A stretch of 64,000 nucleotides of DNA, from assembly GCA_964624075.1 (NCBI GenBank), contig CAZUWH010000002.1, positions 116,960 to 180,959 on the forward strand, read 5' to 3'. This DNA comes from CAZUWH01 sp964624075. Lineage in GTDB: Bacteria; Pseudomonadota; Alphaproteobacteria; Rhodospirillales; Rhodospirillaceae. Of the stretch, positions 9,807 to 18,287 are shown in pieces. A model generated the notes under the pieces. It searched no databases and was not told where the DNA came from. It was given only the letters and a program-made list of their open reading frames with translations. Positions within the stretch are counted from its first letter, which is position 1. Every line of letters begins with the position of its first letter. A program made the translations under genes and the position numbers.

Positions 9807-12062
9807 ATGTCTTTTGCCGGGCAGACAGCAACCCGTCGTCGTATCTTGCGGCGGCTGAGCGTGTGGGCGCGGCAGGTCCGGCTGGCCCGGCGGCTGGCTA
9901 CGTTGCTGTTCGGGGCGTCGATCGTGTCAGGTGCGGTAACGGTGGCCGTGTTGACGCGCTGGGGACCGAATGTATCGCCGACAGCCGTCCTCGTTCTTCT
10001 CAATGTCGATCTGATCCTGCTTTTGCTACTCGGGGTCGTGATCGCACGACGCGTTGCCGGCGTGTGGGCGGAACGACGTAGGGGCAGGGCAGGGTCGCGT
10101 CTGCATGTCCGGTTCGTGGTCCTGTTCAGTGTGGTGGCGGTAGCCCCGGCTATTCTGGTGGCCGTGTTCTCGATCATGTTCTTCAACATTGGCCTGGAGG
10201 CCTGGTTCAGCAGCCGGGTGCGGACCGCCCTGGACGAATCGATCACAGTCGCCCAGACCTATGTGGAGGAACACAGACAGGCCATCGCCAACGATGTGCG
10301 GGCCATGGCCGCCTTTTTCGACAATGTCGACGAACATATTCTTTACAACGACGAATTGTTGACCCGTCTTCTGGCCACCCAGGCCGAAGTACGGGATCTC
10401 AGTGAGGCAGTGGTCTTCAACCGCTCCGGTACGATCCTGGCCCGGACTGGATACACTTATTCGCTCCAGTTCGAGGAAGTGCCCCGGAAGGCCTTGCGGG
10501 AAGCCGATGTCAGTGAGGTTCCCGTGCTGACCACCGATAATGAGGACCGCGTGCGGGCCCTGGTCAAGCTATCTGGCCCTTTCAACACCTACCTTTACGC
10601 CGGAAGGTTCGTTGATGCCACGGTGGTGGCCCATGCCGATCGCATCCAGCAGGCCGTGTCCCAGTATCGCCTGCTGGAAGGACGTCGTTCCGAACTGCAA
10701 ATCACCTTTTCGCTGATTTTCATGGTGGTGGCCCTGCTGCTGTTGCTGGCGGCCGTATGGTTTGGCCTGCTGCTGGCAACGCGCCTGGCCCGTCCCATCG
10801 TCTCCCTAATCGATGCTGCCGAGCAGATGGGAGCAGGCAATCTGGATGTTCGGGTGGAATTGCGGCCAGGCAGCGATGAAGTCGGTACCCTCGTGCGCGC
10901 CTTCAATCGTATGGCAGTCCAGCTTTCGATCCAGCAGCAGGCCCTGCTGGAGGCCAATCTCGAACTGGACGAACGGCGTCGTTTTACCGAGACGGTACTG
11001 TCTGGCGTAACGGCCGGTGTAATCGGTATGGATGACGCAGGGAACATCCATCTGCCAAACCCGTCGGCCTCGGAATTGCTGGCCTGCAATCTCGAGACCC
11101 TGGTCGGCCGGCCGGCCGTGGAGGCTTGGCCGGAATTGGCCGAGTTGGTGGAGCAGGTGCGCCATCGTCCGGACCGTCTGCTCGAGGCCGAAATCCACTG
11201 TGTCCGGGAAGGGCGGGCCCGTATCTTCCTGGTGCGTCTCGCAGCGGAAAGGCTGGGGGAGCGGGTGATCGGTTATGTCCTGACCTTCGACGACATCACC
11301 GAACTGCAATCTGCCCAGCGCAAGGCGGCGTGGGCTGATATCGCCCGGCGAATCGCACACGAGATCAAGAATCCCCTCACCCCCATCCAGCTTTCCGCCG
11401 AACGCCTGAAACGCAAGTATCTCAGGCAGATCGATACCGACCCTGAAACCTTTGCCACCTGCACCGATACCATTGTCCGGCAGGTCGACGATATCCGTCG
11501 CATGGTCAACGAATTTTCGGAATTCGCCCGCATGCCGAACCCGGCGCTGGTGGAGGAAGATTTGCGGATACGGGTTGCCGATGCCCTGGTCCTGCAACGC
11601 ACGGCCTTCCCGACCATTGCGTTCACGGCTGACCTACCCGACCAGCCGGTCATTGTCCGTTGCGATGGGGGGCAGATTGGTCGTGCCTTGACCAACCTGT
11701 TGAAAAACGCGGTCGAGGCCATCGAGGGACGCAAAGGCCGTGCAGGACAGAATCTGCCGTCCGGTCGCGTCACAGCCCGCATCGTGCAGACAGGCCGGCA
11801 CATCGCCGTGGTCGTGATCGACAATGGCAGGGGGCTGCCGATCGAGAACCGGGACCGGCTGACCGAGCCCTACATGACCACGCGGGCCAAAGGCACCGGG
11901 TTGGGGCTTGCCATTGTCAAGAAAATCATGGAAGACCACGGGGGTACGCTTGTACTCGAAGATGCCGAAAAAGAGGGGGCGCAAGCCAGCCTGATTTTCC
12001 CCGGCCCCGGGGAAGCAGGCACCGGTGTGGCCGGGGAGTCGAGAGCATTCCATGGCTTATGA
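9807..12062 (+). CDS. ntrY: Membrane sensor kinase NtrY
   Basis: A 751-aa histidine kinase. It has N-terminal membrane segments (residues about 30-150), a periplasmic or extracellular loop, another membrane segment before a HAMP domain (LATRLARPIVSLIDAAEQMG), a PAS-like region, the phosphorylation site [21 protein letters not shown], and an ATPase with NLLKNAVEAIEG, VIDNGRGLP and KGTGLGLAIVKKIMEDHGG. NtrY pairs with NtrX; in other alphaproteobacteria the pair links nitrogen metabolism, redox state and envelope functions. The ATG at 9807 follows two in-frame GTG codons and a purine-rich GAAGGTGAAGGGG site, so 9801 is also possible. Its 3' end overlaps ntrX by 11 nt. Confidence 0.95.
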   Translation: MSFAGQTATRRRILRRLSVWARQVRLARRLATLLFGASIVSGAVTVAVLTRWGPNVSPTAVLVLLNVDLILLLLLGVVIARRVAGVWAERRRGRAGSRLHVRFVVLFSVVAVAPAILVAVFSIMFFNIGLEAWFSSRVRTALDESITVAQTYVEEHRQAIANDVRAMAAFFDNVDEHILYNDELLTRLLATQAEVRDLSEAVVFNRSGTILARTGYTYSLQFEEVPRKALREADVSEVPVLTTDNEDRVRALVKLSGPFNTYLYAGRFVDATVVAHADRIQQAVSQYRLLEGRRSELQITFSLIFMVVALLLLLAAVWFGLLLATRLARPIVSLIDAAEQMGAGNLDVRVELRPGSDEVGTLVRAFNRMAVQLSIQQQALLEANLELDERRRFTETVLSGVTAGVIGMDDAGNIHLPNPSASELLACNLETLVGRPAVEAWPELAELVEQVRHRPDRLLEAEIHCVREGRARIFLVRLAAERLGERVIGYVLTFDDITELQSAQRKAAWADIARRIAHEIKNPLTPIQLSAERLKRKYLRQIDTDPETFATCTDTIVRQVDDIRRMVNEFSEFARMPNPALVEEDLRIRVADALVLQRTAFPTIAFTADLPDQPVIVRCDGGQIGRALTNLLKNAVEAIEGRKGRAGQNLPSGRVTARIVQTGRHIAVVVIDNGRGLPIENRDRLTEPYMTTRAKGTGLGLAIVKKIMEDHGGTLVLEDAEKEGAQASLIFPGPGEAGTGVAGESRAFHGL

Positions 12063-13440
12063 CATTCTGATCGTGGACGATGAAGCCGATATCCGGATGC
12101 TGATTACCGGCATTCTGGAAGACGAGGGTTATGAGGCCCGCGAAGCGCGTGATTCCGACTCGGCCCTGCAAGCCATCCAGGCGCGTAGGCCCAGTCTTGT
12201 CGTTCTCGACATCTGGTTACAGGGCAGCCGACTCGATGGTCTGCAAATCCTGGATAGGATCAAGTACGACCACCCGCACGTTCCAGTGGTCATGATCAGC
12301 GGTCATGGCACGATTGAGACTGCCGTGGCCGCTATCCAGAAAGGGGCGTATGATTTCATTGAAAAGCCGTTCAAGACCGACCGGCTCCTGCTCGTGGTTC
12401 AGCGCGCCATCGAAACGGCCCGTCTCAGAAACGAGAACGAGGAGTTAAAACTGCGGGGAGGGGCACAGACCGAACTGATCGGTGCTTCCTCCGCCATCGT
12501 CCAGCTTCGCCAGATCATAGAACGGGTCGCCCCTACCGGTTCGCGTCTCCTGATTACCGGTCCCCCGGGCTGCGGCAAGGAAGTCGTAGCCCGTCTTGTC
12601 CATATACACTCGCACCGTGCAGAGAATCCTTTCGTCGTGATCAATTGTGCAGCCATGCATCCTGATCGTGTGGAGGCAGAGCTGTTCGGTGTCGAACGCA
12701 GCCATCCTGACCAGCCACGCAAGACCGGTACCTTCGAACAGGCTCATGGAGGAACGCTTCTGCTTGACGAGGTGACCGACATGCCGCTTGCGACGCAAAG
12801 CAAGATCATTCGTGCCCTCCAGGAGCAAACGTTCGAACGGGTGGGAGGGGATGTCCGGGTTTCGATTGACGTGCGGGTCATCGCGACAACCAATCGCGAT
12901 CTGCATGCCGAGATTCAGGCTGGTCGCTTTCGTGAGGATCTGTTCTATCGACTTAATGTCGTCCCGATTCGTATTCCCGCTTTACGAGATCTTCGCGAAG
13001 ACATTCCTGTTCTAGCTGAATATTTCATGCAGAAAGCTGCGCAGGCAGCCGGTCTGCCGCCGCGTCCCCTGGGGCAGGATGCCATCGTTGCCCTGCAATC
13101 CTATGATTGGCCAGGCAACGTGCGCCAGCTCCGCAATACCATGGATTGGATTCTGATCATGGCCCCGGGCGAGATGCGCGAACCGGTGCGGGCTGACATG
13201 CTGCCGCCGGAAGTCGGAACTGTCGCTCCCCATGTATGGTGGGAGAAAGGGGGTGAACTTATGACCATCCCCTTGCGGGAAGCACGCGAGGTGTTTGAAC
13301 GCAAATATCTGCTGGCGCAGATCACGCGGTTCAGTGGCAACGTTTCGCGGACAGCCGCTTTCGTCGGCATGGAACGATCGGCCCTTCATCGTAAACTCAG
13401 ATCCCTTGGCCTCATCACCGACGACAAGTCCAGGTCATGA
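12052..13440 (+). CDS. ntrX: Response regulator NtrX
   Basis: 462 aa. It has a receiver domain with Asp in VVLDIWLQGSRLDG, an AAA+ domain with Walker A GPPGCGKEVVARLVHIHS and GGTLLLDEVTDMP, and a C-terminal helix-turn-helix (GNVSRTAAFVGMERSALHRKL). The position of the sigma-54 contact loop reads ELFGVERSHPDQPRKTGTFE, so there is no GAFTGA. This is normal for NtrX and suggests it does not act through sigma-54. It overlaps the end of ntrY by 11 nt, indicating coupled translation. In typical relatives trkA follows directly; here a decayed IS607-type element lies between them. Confidence 0.95.
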   Translation: MAYDILIVDDEADIRMLITGILEDEGYEAREARDSDSALQAIQARRPSLVVLDIWLQGSRLDGLQILDRIKYDHPHVPVVMISGHGTIETAVAAIQKGAYDFIEKPFKTDRLLLVVQRAIETARLRNENEELKLRGGAQTELIGASSAIVQLRQIIERVAPTGSRLLITGPPGCGKEVVARLVHIHSHRAENPFVVINCAAMHPDRVEAELFGVERSHPDQPRKTGTFEQAHGGTLLLDEVTDMPLATQSKIIRALQEQTFERVGGDVRVSIDVRVIATTNRDLHAEIQAGRFREDLFYRLNVVPIRIPALRDLREDIPVLAEYFMQKAAQAAGLPPRPLGQDAIVALQSYDWPGNVRQLRNTMDWILIMAPGEMREPVRADMLPPEVGTVAPHVWWEKGGELMTIPLREAREVFERKYLLAQITRFSGNVSRTAAFVGMERSALHRKLRSLGLITDDKSRS

Positions 13441-13499
13441 GGGGAAGCGGAGGGCTCGAACTGTTTTCTTGAACACTAACCAAACATCATTTGATCTTC

Positions 13500-13788
13500 C
13501 CAATATGGAAAGATTGGTGGGCATAGGCGAGGTATCCTCGGCCGGCTGGTTATCACGCACAAGGACAGGCTGCCGCGTTTTGGCGCGGAACTGGTGTTCG
13601 CAATCTGCGAGGCTAGGAACGTCGCGGTGGTGATCCTCAACCAAGGCGAGAATACGACGTTCGAGGAAGATTTGGCGAAGGATGTGCTGGAGATCATCAT
13701 GGTATTCGGTGCGCGTCTTTACAGCAGCCGCTCGCGCAAGAACCAGAAATTGCTGGACGGCGTGAAGAAGGCTGTCGAGGAGGTATAA
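13500..13788 (+). pseudogene. tnpA: IS607-type serine recombinase TnpA, C-terminal fragment
   Basis: The readable part runs from about 13500 to the TAA at 13786-13788 and includes ILGRLVITHKDRLPRFGAEL, VFAICEARNVAVVILNQGE, EDLAKDVLEIIMVFGARLY and SRSRKNQKLLDGVKKAVEEV. These are the C-terminal landmarks of IS607-family serine transposases. The N-terminal MerR-like DNA-binding part and the catalytic serine region are missing, so the enzyme is dead. The tnpB homologue begins 3 nt downstream, the usual IS607 gene order. Confidence 0.85.
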
Positions 13789-13790
13789 TC

Positions 13791-15003
13791 GTGCTGATTG
13801 CGCATAAGATTACGCCTGACCCGGGCAATGCGCAGGCGACCTGCTTTGCCAAGGCGGCGGGCACGGCGCGCTTTGCCTACAACCGGGCTCTGGCCGAGTG
13901 GCAGAAGCGGTACGAGGCATGGAAGGCTGACAACAGCCAGCCCAAGCCGTCACAGCAGGCGCTGCAGCGGCAGCTCAGCGTCACCAAGCGCGAACAGTTT
14001 CCGTGGATGCTGGAAGTGACCAGGAACGCACCGCAGATGGTGATCATCCAGCTTGGGTGGGCGTTCCAGAACTTCTTTGCCAGACGTGCCCGCTACCCGC
14101 AGTTCTGCAAGAAGGGCCGTGACGACCGCTTCACGCTCACCAGAGACCAGTTCCGCCTCGACAGTTGTCGCATCCGCATCCACAACCGCGGCTGGGTGCG
14201 GATGCGCGAGCTGTTGCGCGTTGCCGGCCAAATCATGTCGGCCACGGTCTCCGGCGTGGCCGACCGCTGGTTTGTCAGCGTCACCGTGGACACGCTGGAT
14301 CTGTCCCATCTGCCCAAAGCCGAAAACCAAGGTGCGGTTGGTGTGGATTTTTGGGTATCTGCGCTCGCGATGCTCTCGACGGGAGAACCGTCCATGCCTT
14401 GGCCAAAGGCCCACACGGCTCTGCTCCAACGATTACTGCGGCTGTCACGAGGCTTGAGAGCCGGAAGCGGAAAGGCTCGGCCAACCGCCGCAAGGCCAAG
14501 GCTAGGCTGGCGAAGCGGCATGCCCGAATCGCCAACATCCGTTCGGTTGCCCTGCACAAGCTCACGACGGACCTGGCGCGCCGCTTCCATACCATTGGCA
14601 TCGGCATCGAGGATCTGAAGATGCACGGCATGATGGGCAACCGACACTCGGCCCGGTCCATCGCCGGCAAGAGCTTCCGCGCGTTCCGGCGGCAACTTGA
14701 GTACAGGGCCACACAGCGCGGCGGGATCGTGGTCGTGGCTGATCGCTGGTCTAGCAGCAGAAAGATCTGCCTGTGCTGTGGCTACAGGAAAAGGACATGC
14801 CGTTGTCCGTGCGGCATTGGAGGTGTTCCGTGTGCGGCACGGAGCATGATCGCGACCTCAACGCCGCGATCAATCTGAGGAATTACGCCGTGAGTTCCAC
14901 GGTGTCAGCCTGTGGAGAGGAAGGCTCTGGCTCCGTTCCTGCGGACGGAACGAAACCGGTCTCTGCGAAGCAGGAAGTTAGCGCCCAGGCTGCCTGTGCG
15001 TAG
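13791..15003 (+). pseudogene. tnpB: TnpB (IS607/IS605 OrfB) RNA-guided nuclease, frameshifted
   Basis: The N-terminal part (from GTG at 13791) runs through AGTARFAYNRALAEWQ to VGVDFWVSALAML. After a shift near 14455 it continues with RKRKGSANRRKAKARLAKRH and GIGIEDLKMHGM. A second shift near 14790 leads into WRCSVCGTEHDRDLNAAINL. All three RuvC acidic positions (Asp in GVDFW, Glu in GIEDLK, Asp in DRDLNAA) and the two CxxC pairs of the zinc finger are therefore visible, but spread over three frames. The usual GVDLG motif is altered to GVDFW. Known TnpB proteins are guided by an omega RNA from the element's right end. About 14925-14960 carries a TCCGT...ACGGA hairpin where that RNA would lie. 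Non-functional as it stands. Confidence 0.85.
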
Positions 15004-15040
15004 ATTTGGGTAGGTCTAACGGACCGGAATGGAGTGAATC

Positions 15041-16417
15041 ATGAAAGTCATCATCTGTGGTGCCGGACAGGTAGGCTTCAATATCGCCCGCTATCTGGCC
15101 AGCGAGAACAATGACATTACCGTCATCGACACCCGTGCCGACCTGATCCGGCAAATCAGTGATTCCCTCGATGTCCAGGCGCTGATCGGCTATGCCTCCC
15201 ACCCCAATGTGCTGGAAATGGCCGGGGCTGAAGATGCCGACATGCTGATTGCCGTGACGCATGTGGACGAGGTTAACATGGTTGCCTGCCAGGTGGCGCA
15301 TTCCCTGTTTGATGTGCCGACCAAGATCGCTCGTGTACGGCACCAGAGCTACCTGCAACCCATCTGGGCCAATCTGTTTTCGCGTGACAACATGCCGATT
15401 GACGTCATCATCTCGCCCGAGATCGAGGTGGCGCGAGCCGTGACGCGGCGGTTGCGGGTTCCGGGAGCGATCGAAGTCATTCCCATGGCCGGGGATAAGG
15501 TGCGGCTGATTGGCGTGCGTTGCACCGAACGTACACCCGTTGTGCATACGCCACTCCGCCAGCTCACGGTGCTCTTCCCCAATCTGGCCATTGTCATCGT
15601 CGGTATCATCCGCCAGGAGCGGGCCGTCGTGCCGGCGCCCGATGATCAGATGCTGCCAGGCGATGAAGTCTATTTCGTGGTGGATGCCGCGCAGACTGAC
15701 CGCGCCATGACCGCCTTCGGCCATGAGGAGCAGGAGGCGCGCCGGATTCTGATCTTCGGCGGCGGTAACATCGGCCTGTTCCTGGCCCAGCAGCTTGAAA
15801 CCGAGTTCCACGAGGTCACCGTCAAGGCCATCGAAATCGACAAAATCCGTGCCGAGTTCGTGGCCAAGACCCTGAGCCGGACCATCGTGCTGAATGGCGA
15901 CGTTCTTGATCCGGCGATCCTGGAGGAAGCCGGTGTGGCTCAGGCCGAGGCGGTGGTGGCCGTCACCAACGATGACGAGACCAACATTCTGTCCTCGCTT
16001 CTGGCCAAACGGTATGGCTGCGAACGGGCCATCACCCTTATCAACAAAACCACCTATAATACCCTGGTCAGCACCCTTGGCGTCGATGTGGTGGTCAATC
16101 CGCGCGGCATCACGGTGTCGAAAATTCTTCAGCATGTCCGGCGCGGTCGTATCCACGCTGTTCATTCCTTGTATGAGGGATTTGGCGAGTTGATCGAGGC
16201 GGCGGCTATGGAAACATCGAGTCTGGTCGGGGTGCCGCTCAAGGAAATCAAGTTGCCATCGGGGGTGATTGTCGGAGCCATCGTCCGTGATGGTCAGGTG
16301 ATCATGCCTCGTGGCGTCAGCGTCATTCAAGCCAAGGATCGGGTTGTCTTGTTTGCGGCAGCCCAGGCTGTCAAACAGGTCGAGAAAATGTTTTCCGTTC
16401 GATTGGAGTATTTCTGA
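15041..16417 (+). CDS. trkA: Potassium uptake regulatory protein TrkA
   Basis: 458 aa with two RCK units. Each has an NAD-binding Rossmann motif (MKVIICGAGQVGFNIARYL at the start, RILIFGGGNIGLFLAQQL near residue 235) followed by a TrkA-C domain. TrkA is the cytoplasmic gating subunit of Trk potassium transporters such as TrkH, which is not in this window. The ATG at 15041 follows a GGAGTG site. The gene ends 4 nt before the transaminase gene, so the two are probably cotranscribed. The trkA-dat-hfq-hflX order downstream of ntrX is usual in the Rhodospirillales. Confidence 0.95.
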   Translation: MKVIICGAGQVGFNIARYLASENNDITVIDTRADLIRQISDSLDVQALIGYASHPNVLEMAGAEDADMLIAVTHVDEVNMVACQVAHSLFDVPTKIARVRHQSYLQPIWANLFSRDNMPIDVIISPEIEVARAVTRRLRVPGAIEVIPMAGDKVRLIGVRCTERTPVVHTPLRQLTVLFPNLAIVIVGIIRQERAVVPAPDDQMLPGDEVYFVVDAAQTDRAMTAFGHEEQEARRILIFGGGNIGLFLAQQLETEFHEVTVKAIEIDKIRAEFVAKTLSRTIVLNGDVLDPAILEEAGVAQAEAVVAVTNDDETNILSSLLAKRYGCERAITLINKTTYNTLVSTLGVDVVVNPRGITVSKILQHVRRGRIHAVHSLYEGFGELIEAAAMETSSLVGVPLKEIKLPSGVIVGAIVRDGQVIMPRGVSVIQAKDRVVLFAAAQAVKQVEKMFSVRLEYF

Positions 16418-16421
16418 ATCT

Positions 16422-17288
16422 ATGTCGCGCATCGCTTATGTGAACGGTCAGTACGTTCCTTTCCACGACGCCACGGTCCATGTCGAGGATCGTGGTTATC
16501 AGCTTGCCGATGGTGTCTATGAGGTCATCGCCGTACGGGGCAGCCTGCCCATTGACCTTGCCCCTCACTTGCAGCGGCTCGATCAATCTCTTGCCGCGTT
16601 GCGCCTGGAATGGCCGATAGGCGAGCGGGCGCTGCGTACCGTGCTGCGCACCGTGGTGGAGCGCAGCCGCCTCAAGGAGGGCATTCTTTATGTCCAGGTA
16701 TCCCGGGGTGTCACGAGACGCGAGCATGCTTTTCCCGAGGTATCGGTGCGTCCGGCGCTGGTGATCACGGCCCGCCCGCAGGCCCTGGCGCCTGAGACGT
16801 TGTTCGAAACAGGGGTACGCGTGATCACAACCACCGATCTGCGCTGGAAACGGTGCGATGTCAAAAGTGTCATGCTGTTGCCAAATGTTCTGGGCAAGCA
16901 GATGGCCCGCGAGAAGGGCGCCTTCGAGGCCTGGCTGGTTGCGGAGGACGGGACCGTCACCGAAGGAACATCCTCCAACGCCTGGATCGTCACCGGCCGC
17001 AGCCAGGTGGTGACCCAGCCGTTGTCCCCGGCCATCCTGGGCGGCATCACCCGCAAACGAGTGGTGGACTTGGCGGGTCAGCTTGGCCTGAAAGTGATCG
17101 AACGGCCGTTTGCCGTGGAGGAGGCCAGGCGGGCTGCGGAAGCCTTCCTGACCAGTACTACCACCTTTGTCCTGCCGGTGGTGACCCTCGATGGCAGGCG
17201 AATCAGCAACGGGAAGCCTGGCACGGTCACACGTCGCCTCCGCGCTGTCTACCTGGCGGCCCTTGCCAGCGGAGCAGCCGGTTGGTGA
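16422..17288 (+). CDS. dat: D-amino-acid (D-alanine) transaminase
   Basis: A 288-aa class IV PLP-dependent aminotransferase. Landmarks are the N-terminal YVNGQYVPFHDATVHVEDRG, the substrate-site region VQVSRGVTRREHAF, the PLP lysine in RCDVKSVMLLPNVLGKQMA, and GTVTEGTSSNAWIV, whose Glu contacts the cofactor ring nitrogen. These match D-alanine aminotransferase more closely than the branched-chain enzyme IlvE. The likely role is interconversion of D-amino acids such as D-alanine and D-glutamate, relevant to peptidoglycan. It lies 4 nt after trkA, and its TGA overlaps the GTG start of the HAD gene (GTGA). Confidence 0.9.
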   Translation: MSRIAYVNGQYVPFHDATVHVEDRGYQLADGVYEVIAVRGSLPIDLAPHLQRLDQSLAALRLEWPIGERALRTVLRTVVERSRLKEGILYVQVSRGVTRREHAFPEVSVRPALVITARPQALAPETLFETGVRVITTTDLRWKRCDVKSVMLLPNVLGKQMAREKGAFEAWLVAEDGTVTEGTSSNAWIVTGRSQVVTQPLSPAILGGITRKRVVDLAGQLGLKVIERPFAVEEARRAAEAFLTSTTTFVLPVVTLDGRRISNGKPGTVTRRLRAVYLAALASGAAGW

Positions 17289-17953
17289 ATCCGCCACGCG
17301 TGATTCTGTTCGACTGGGACGACACCCTGGTTGACAATTTTGTTTGCATTCATGCCGCCTTGAATGCCGCCCTGACGGCCATGGGTCACCAGCAGTGGAC
17401 TTTCGCCGAGTTCCAGGCGTGGCGGGGTCCGTCCGTGCGTGACCTGTTCCCGCAGATGTTCGGGAATCGCGCCGGAGAGGCGCGTCGCATCTTCTATGCC
17501 GCATTCGAGGCCGGTCATCTGAAGACCTTAAAAGCCCTGCCGGGCGCACGTGAAATGCTTGCAGCCCTCCATCAGGCTGGACTCGTCCTCGGGGTCGTCA
17601 GCAACAAGATCGGTCATTACCTGCGCCGTGAGGTCGCGCATCTGGAGTGGAGCGGCTACTTTCACCGACTGGTCGGGGCAATGGATGCCGCACGCGACAA
17701 GCCGGCAGCCGAACCGGTGTGGCTTGCCCTGGAGGGAATGGGGGTACCGCCGGGAGATGATGTCTGGTTCGTCGGGGATAGCTTGACTGACATGAAATGT
17801 GCCTATAACGCTGGTTGCTGTCCTGTGCTTCTGAGATTACGTCCTCCGGACGAGGAGGAGTTCACGAGATTTCGTCCAAGTTGCTATTTTTCGCATTGCA
17901 ATGCGATCATCAGGGCAGTGTATGAACTATTGATTCCAAAGTCCCGCTTTTGA
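17285..17953 (+). CDS. HAD-family hydrolase, phosphoglycolate phosphatase-like
   Basis: 222 aa. Motif I is ILFDWDDTLVDN (nucleophile and acid Asp), motif II is VVSNK, a Lys lies in ARDKPAAEP, and motif IV is DDVWFVGDSLTDMKCAYNAG. The cap domain between motifs I and II is helical, as in the PGP and beta-phosphoglucomutase subgroup. The GTG start at 17285 overlaps the transaminase stop and gives VNPPRVILFDWDD; no ATG is closer to motif I. The substrate cannot be read from the sequence. Its place in the trkA-dat-hfq run suggests cotranscription, not a shared pathway. Confidence 0.85.
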   Translation: MNPPRVILFDWDDTLVDNFVCIHAALNAALTAMGHQQWTFAEFQAWRGPSVRDLFPQMFGNRAGEARRIFYAAFEAGHLKTLKALPGAREMLAALHQAGLVLGVVSNKIGHYLRREVAHLEWSGYFHRLVGAMDAARDKPAAEPVWLALEGMGVPPGDDVWFVGDSLTDMKCAYNAGCCPVLLRLRPPDEEEFTRFRPSCYFSHCNAIIRAVYELLIPKSRF

Positions 17954-18020
17954 TGATAACGAGGGTGAGTCCGAGTGACCCGTGACCATGAGATCTGAGG
18001 GCAACCACAAGGGGACACCG

Positions 18021-18272
18021 ATGTCGTCTGAAAAGTCACAAAACGTACAGGATGTGTTTCTCAACTCCATCCGAAAACAGAAGACCCCGGTGACGGTATT
18101 CCTGGTCAACGGTGTGAAGCTCCAGGGAATAGTAACATGGTTCGATAACTTCTCTCTTCTATTGCGTCGTGATGGACATACACAGCTTGTCTATAAGCAT
18201 GCCGTATCGACCGTCATGCCGGCCACGCCGATCCAGCTTTTCGAACAGGCCAAGGAAAACGATGATGAATAG
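18021..18272 (+). CDS. hfq: RNA chaperone Hfq
   Basis: An 83-aa Sm-like protein with Sm1 ([20 protein letters not shown], then [20 protein letters not shown]) and Sm2 ([12 protein letters not shown]) motifs, including the YKHA signature of Hfq. Hfq hexamers pair small RNAs with mRNAs; in related alphaproteobacteria Hfq also affects nitrogen regulation. The ATG at 18021 is preceded by AAGGGG at suitable spacing; an upstream in-frame ATG at 17982 lacks such a site. The gene lies 15 nt before hflX, the usual neighbour. Confidence 0.97.
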   Translation: MSSEKSQNVQDVFLNSIRKQKTPVTVFLVNGVKLQGIVTWFDNFSLLLRRDGHTQLVYKHAVSTVMPATPIQLFEQAKENDDE

Positions 18273-18287
18273 CCTTGCGACGATCGC

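Noticed and set aside
13791..15003. Active TnpB RNA-guided nuclease system
   Set aside because: Two frameshifts break the protein and the partner transposase is truncated, so no functional system is present at this locus.
14978..16432. 484-codon open frame on the minus strand
   Set aside because: Antisense shadow of trkA, Asp/His-rich and without family features.
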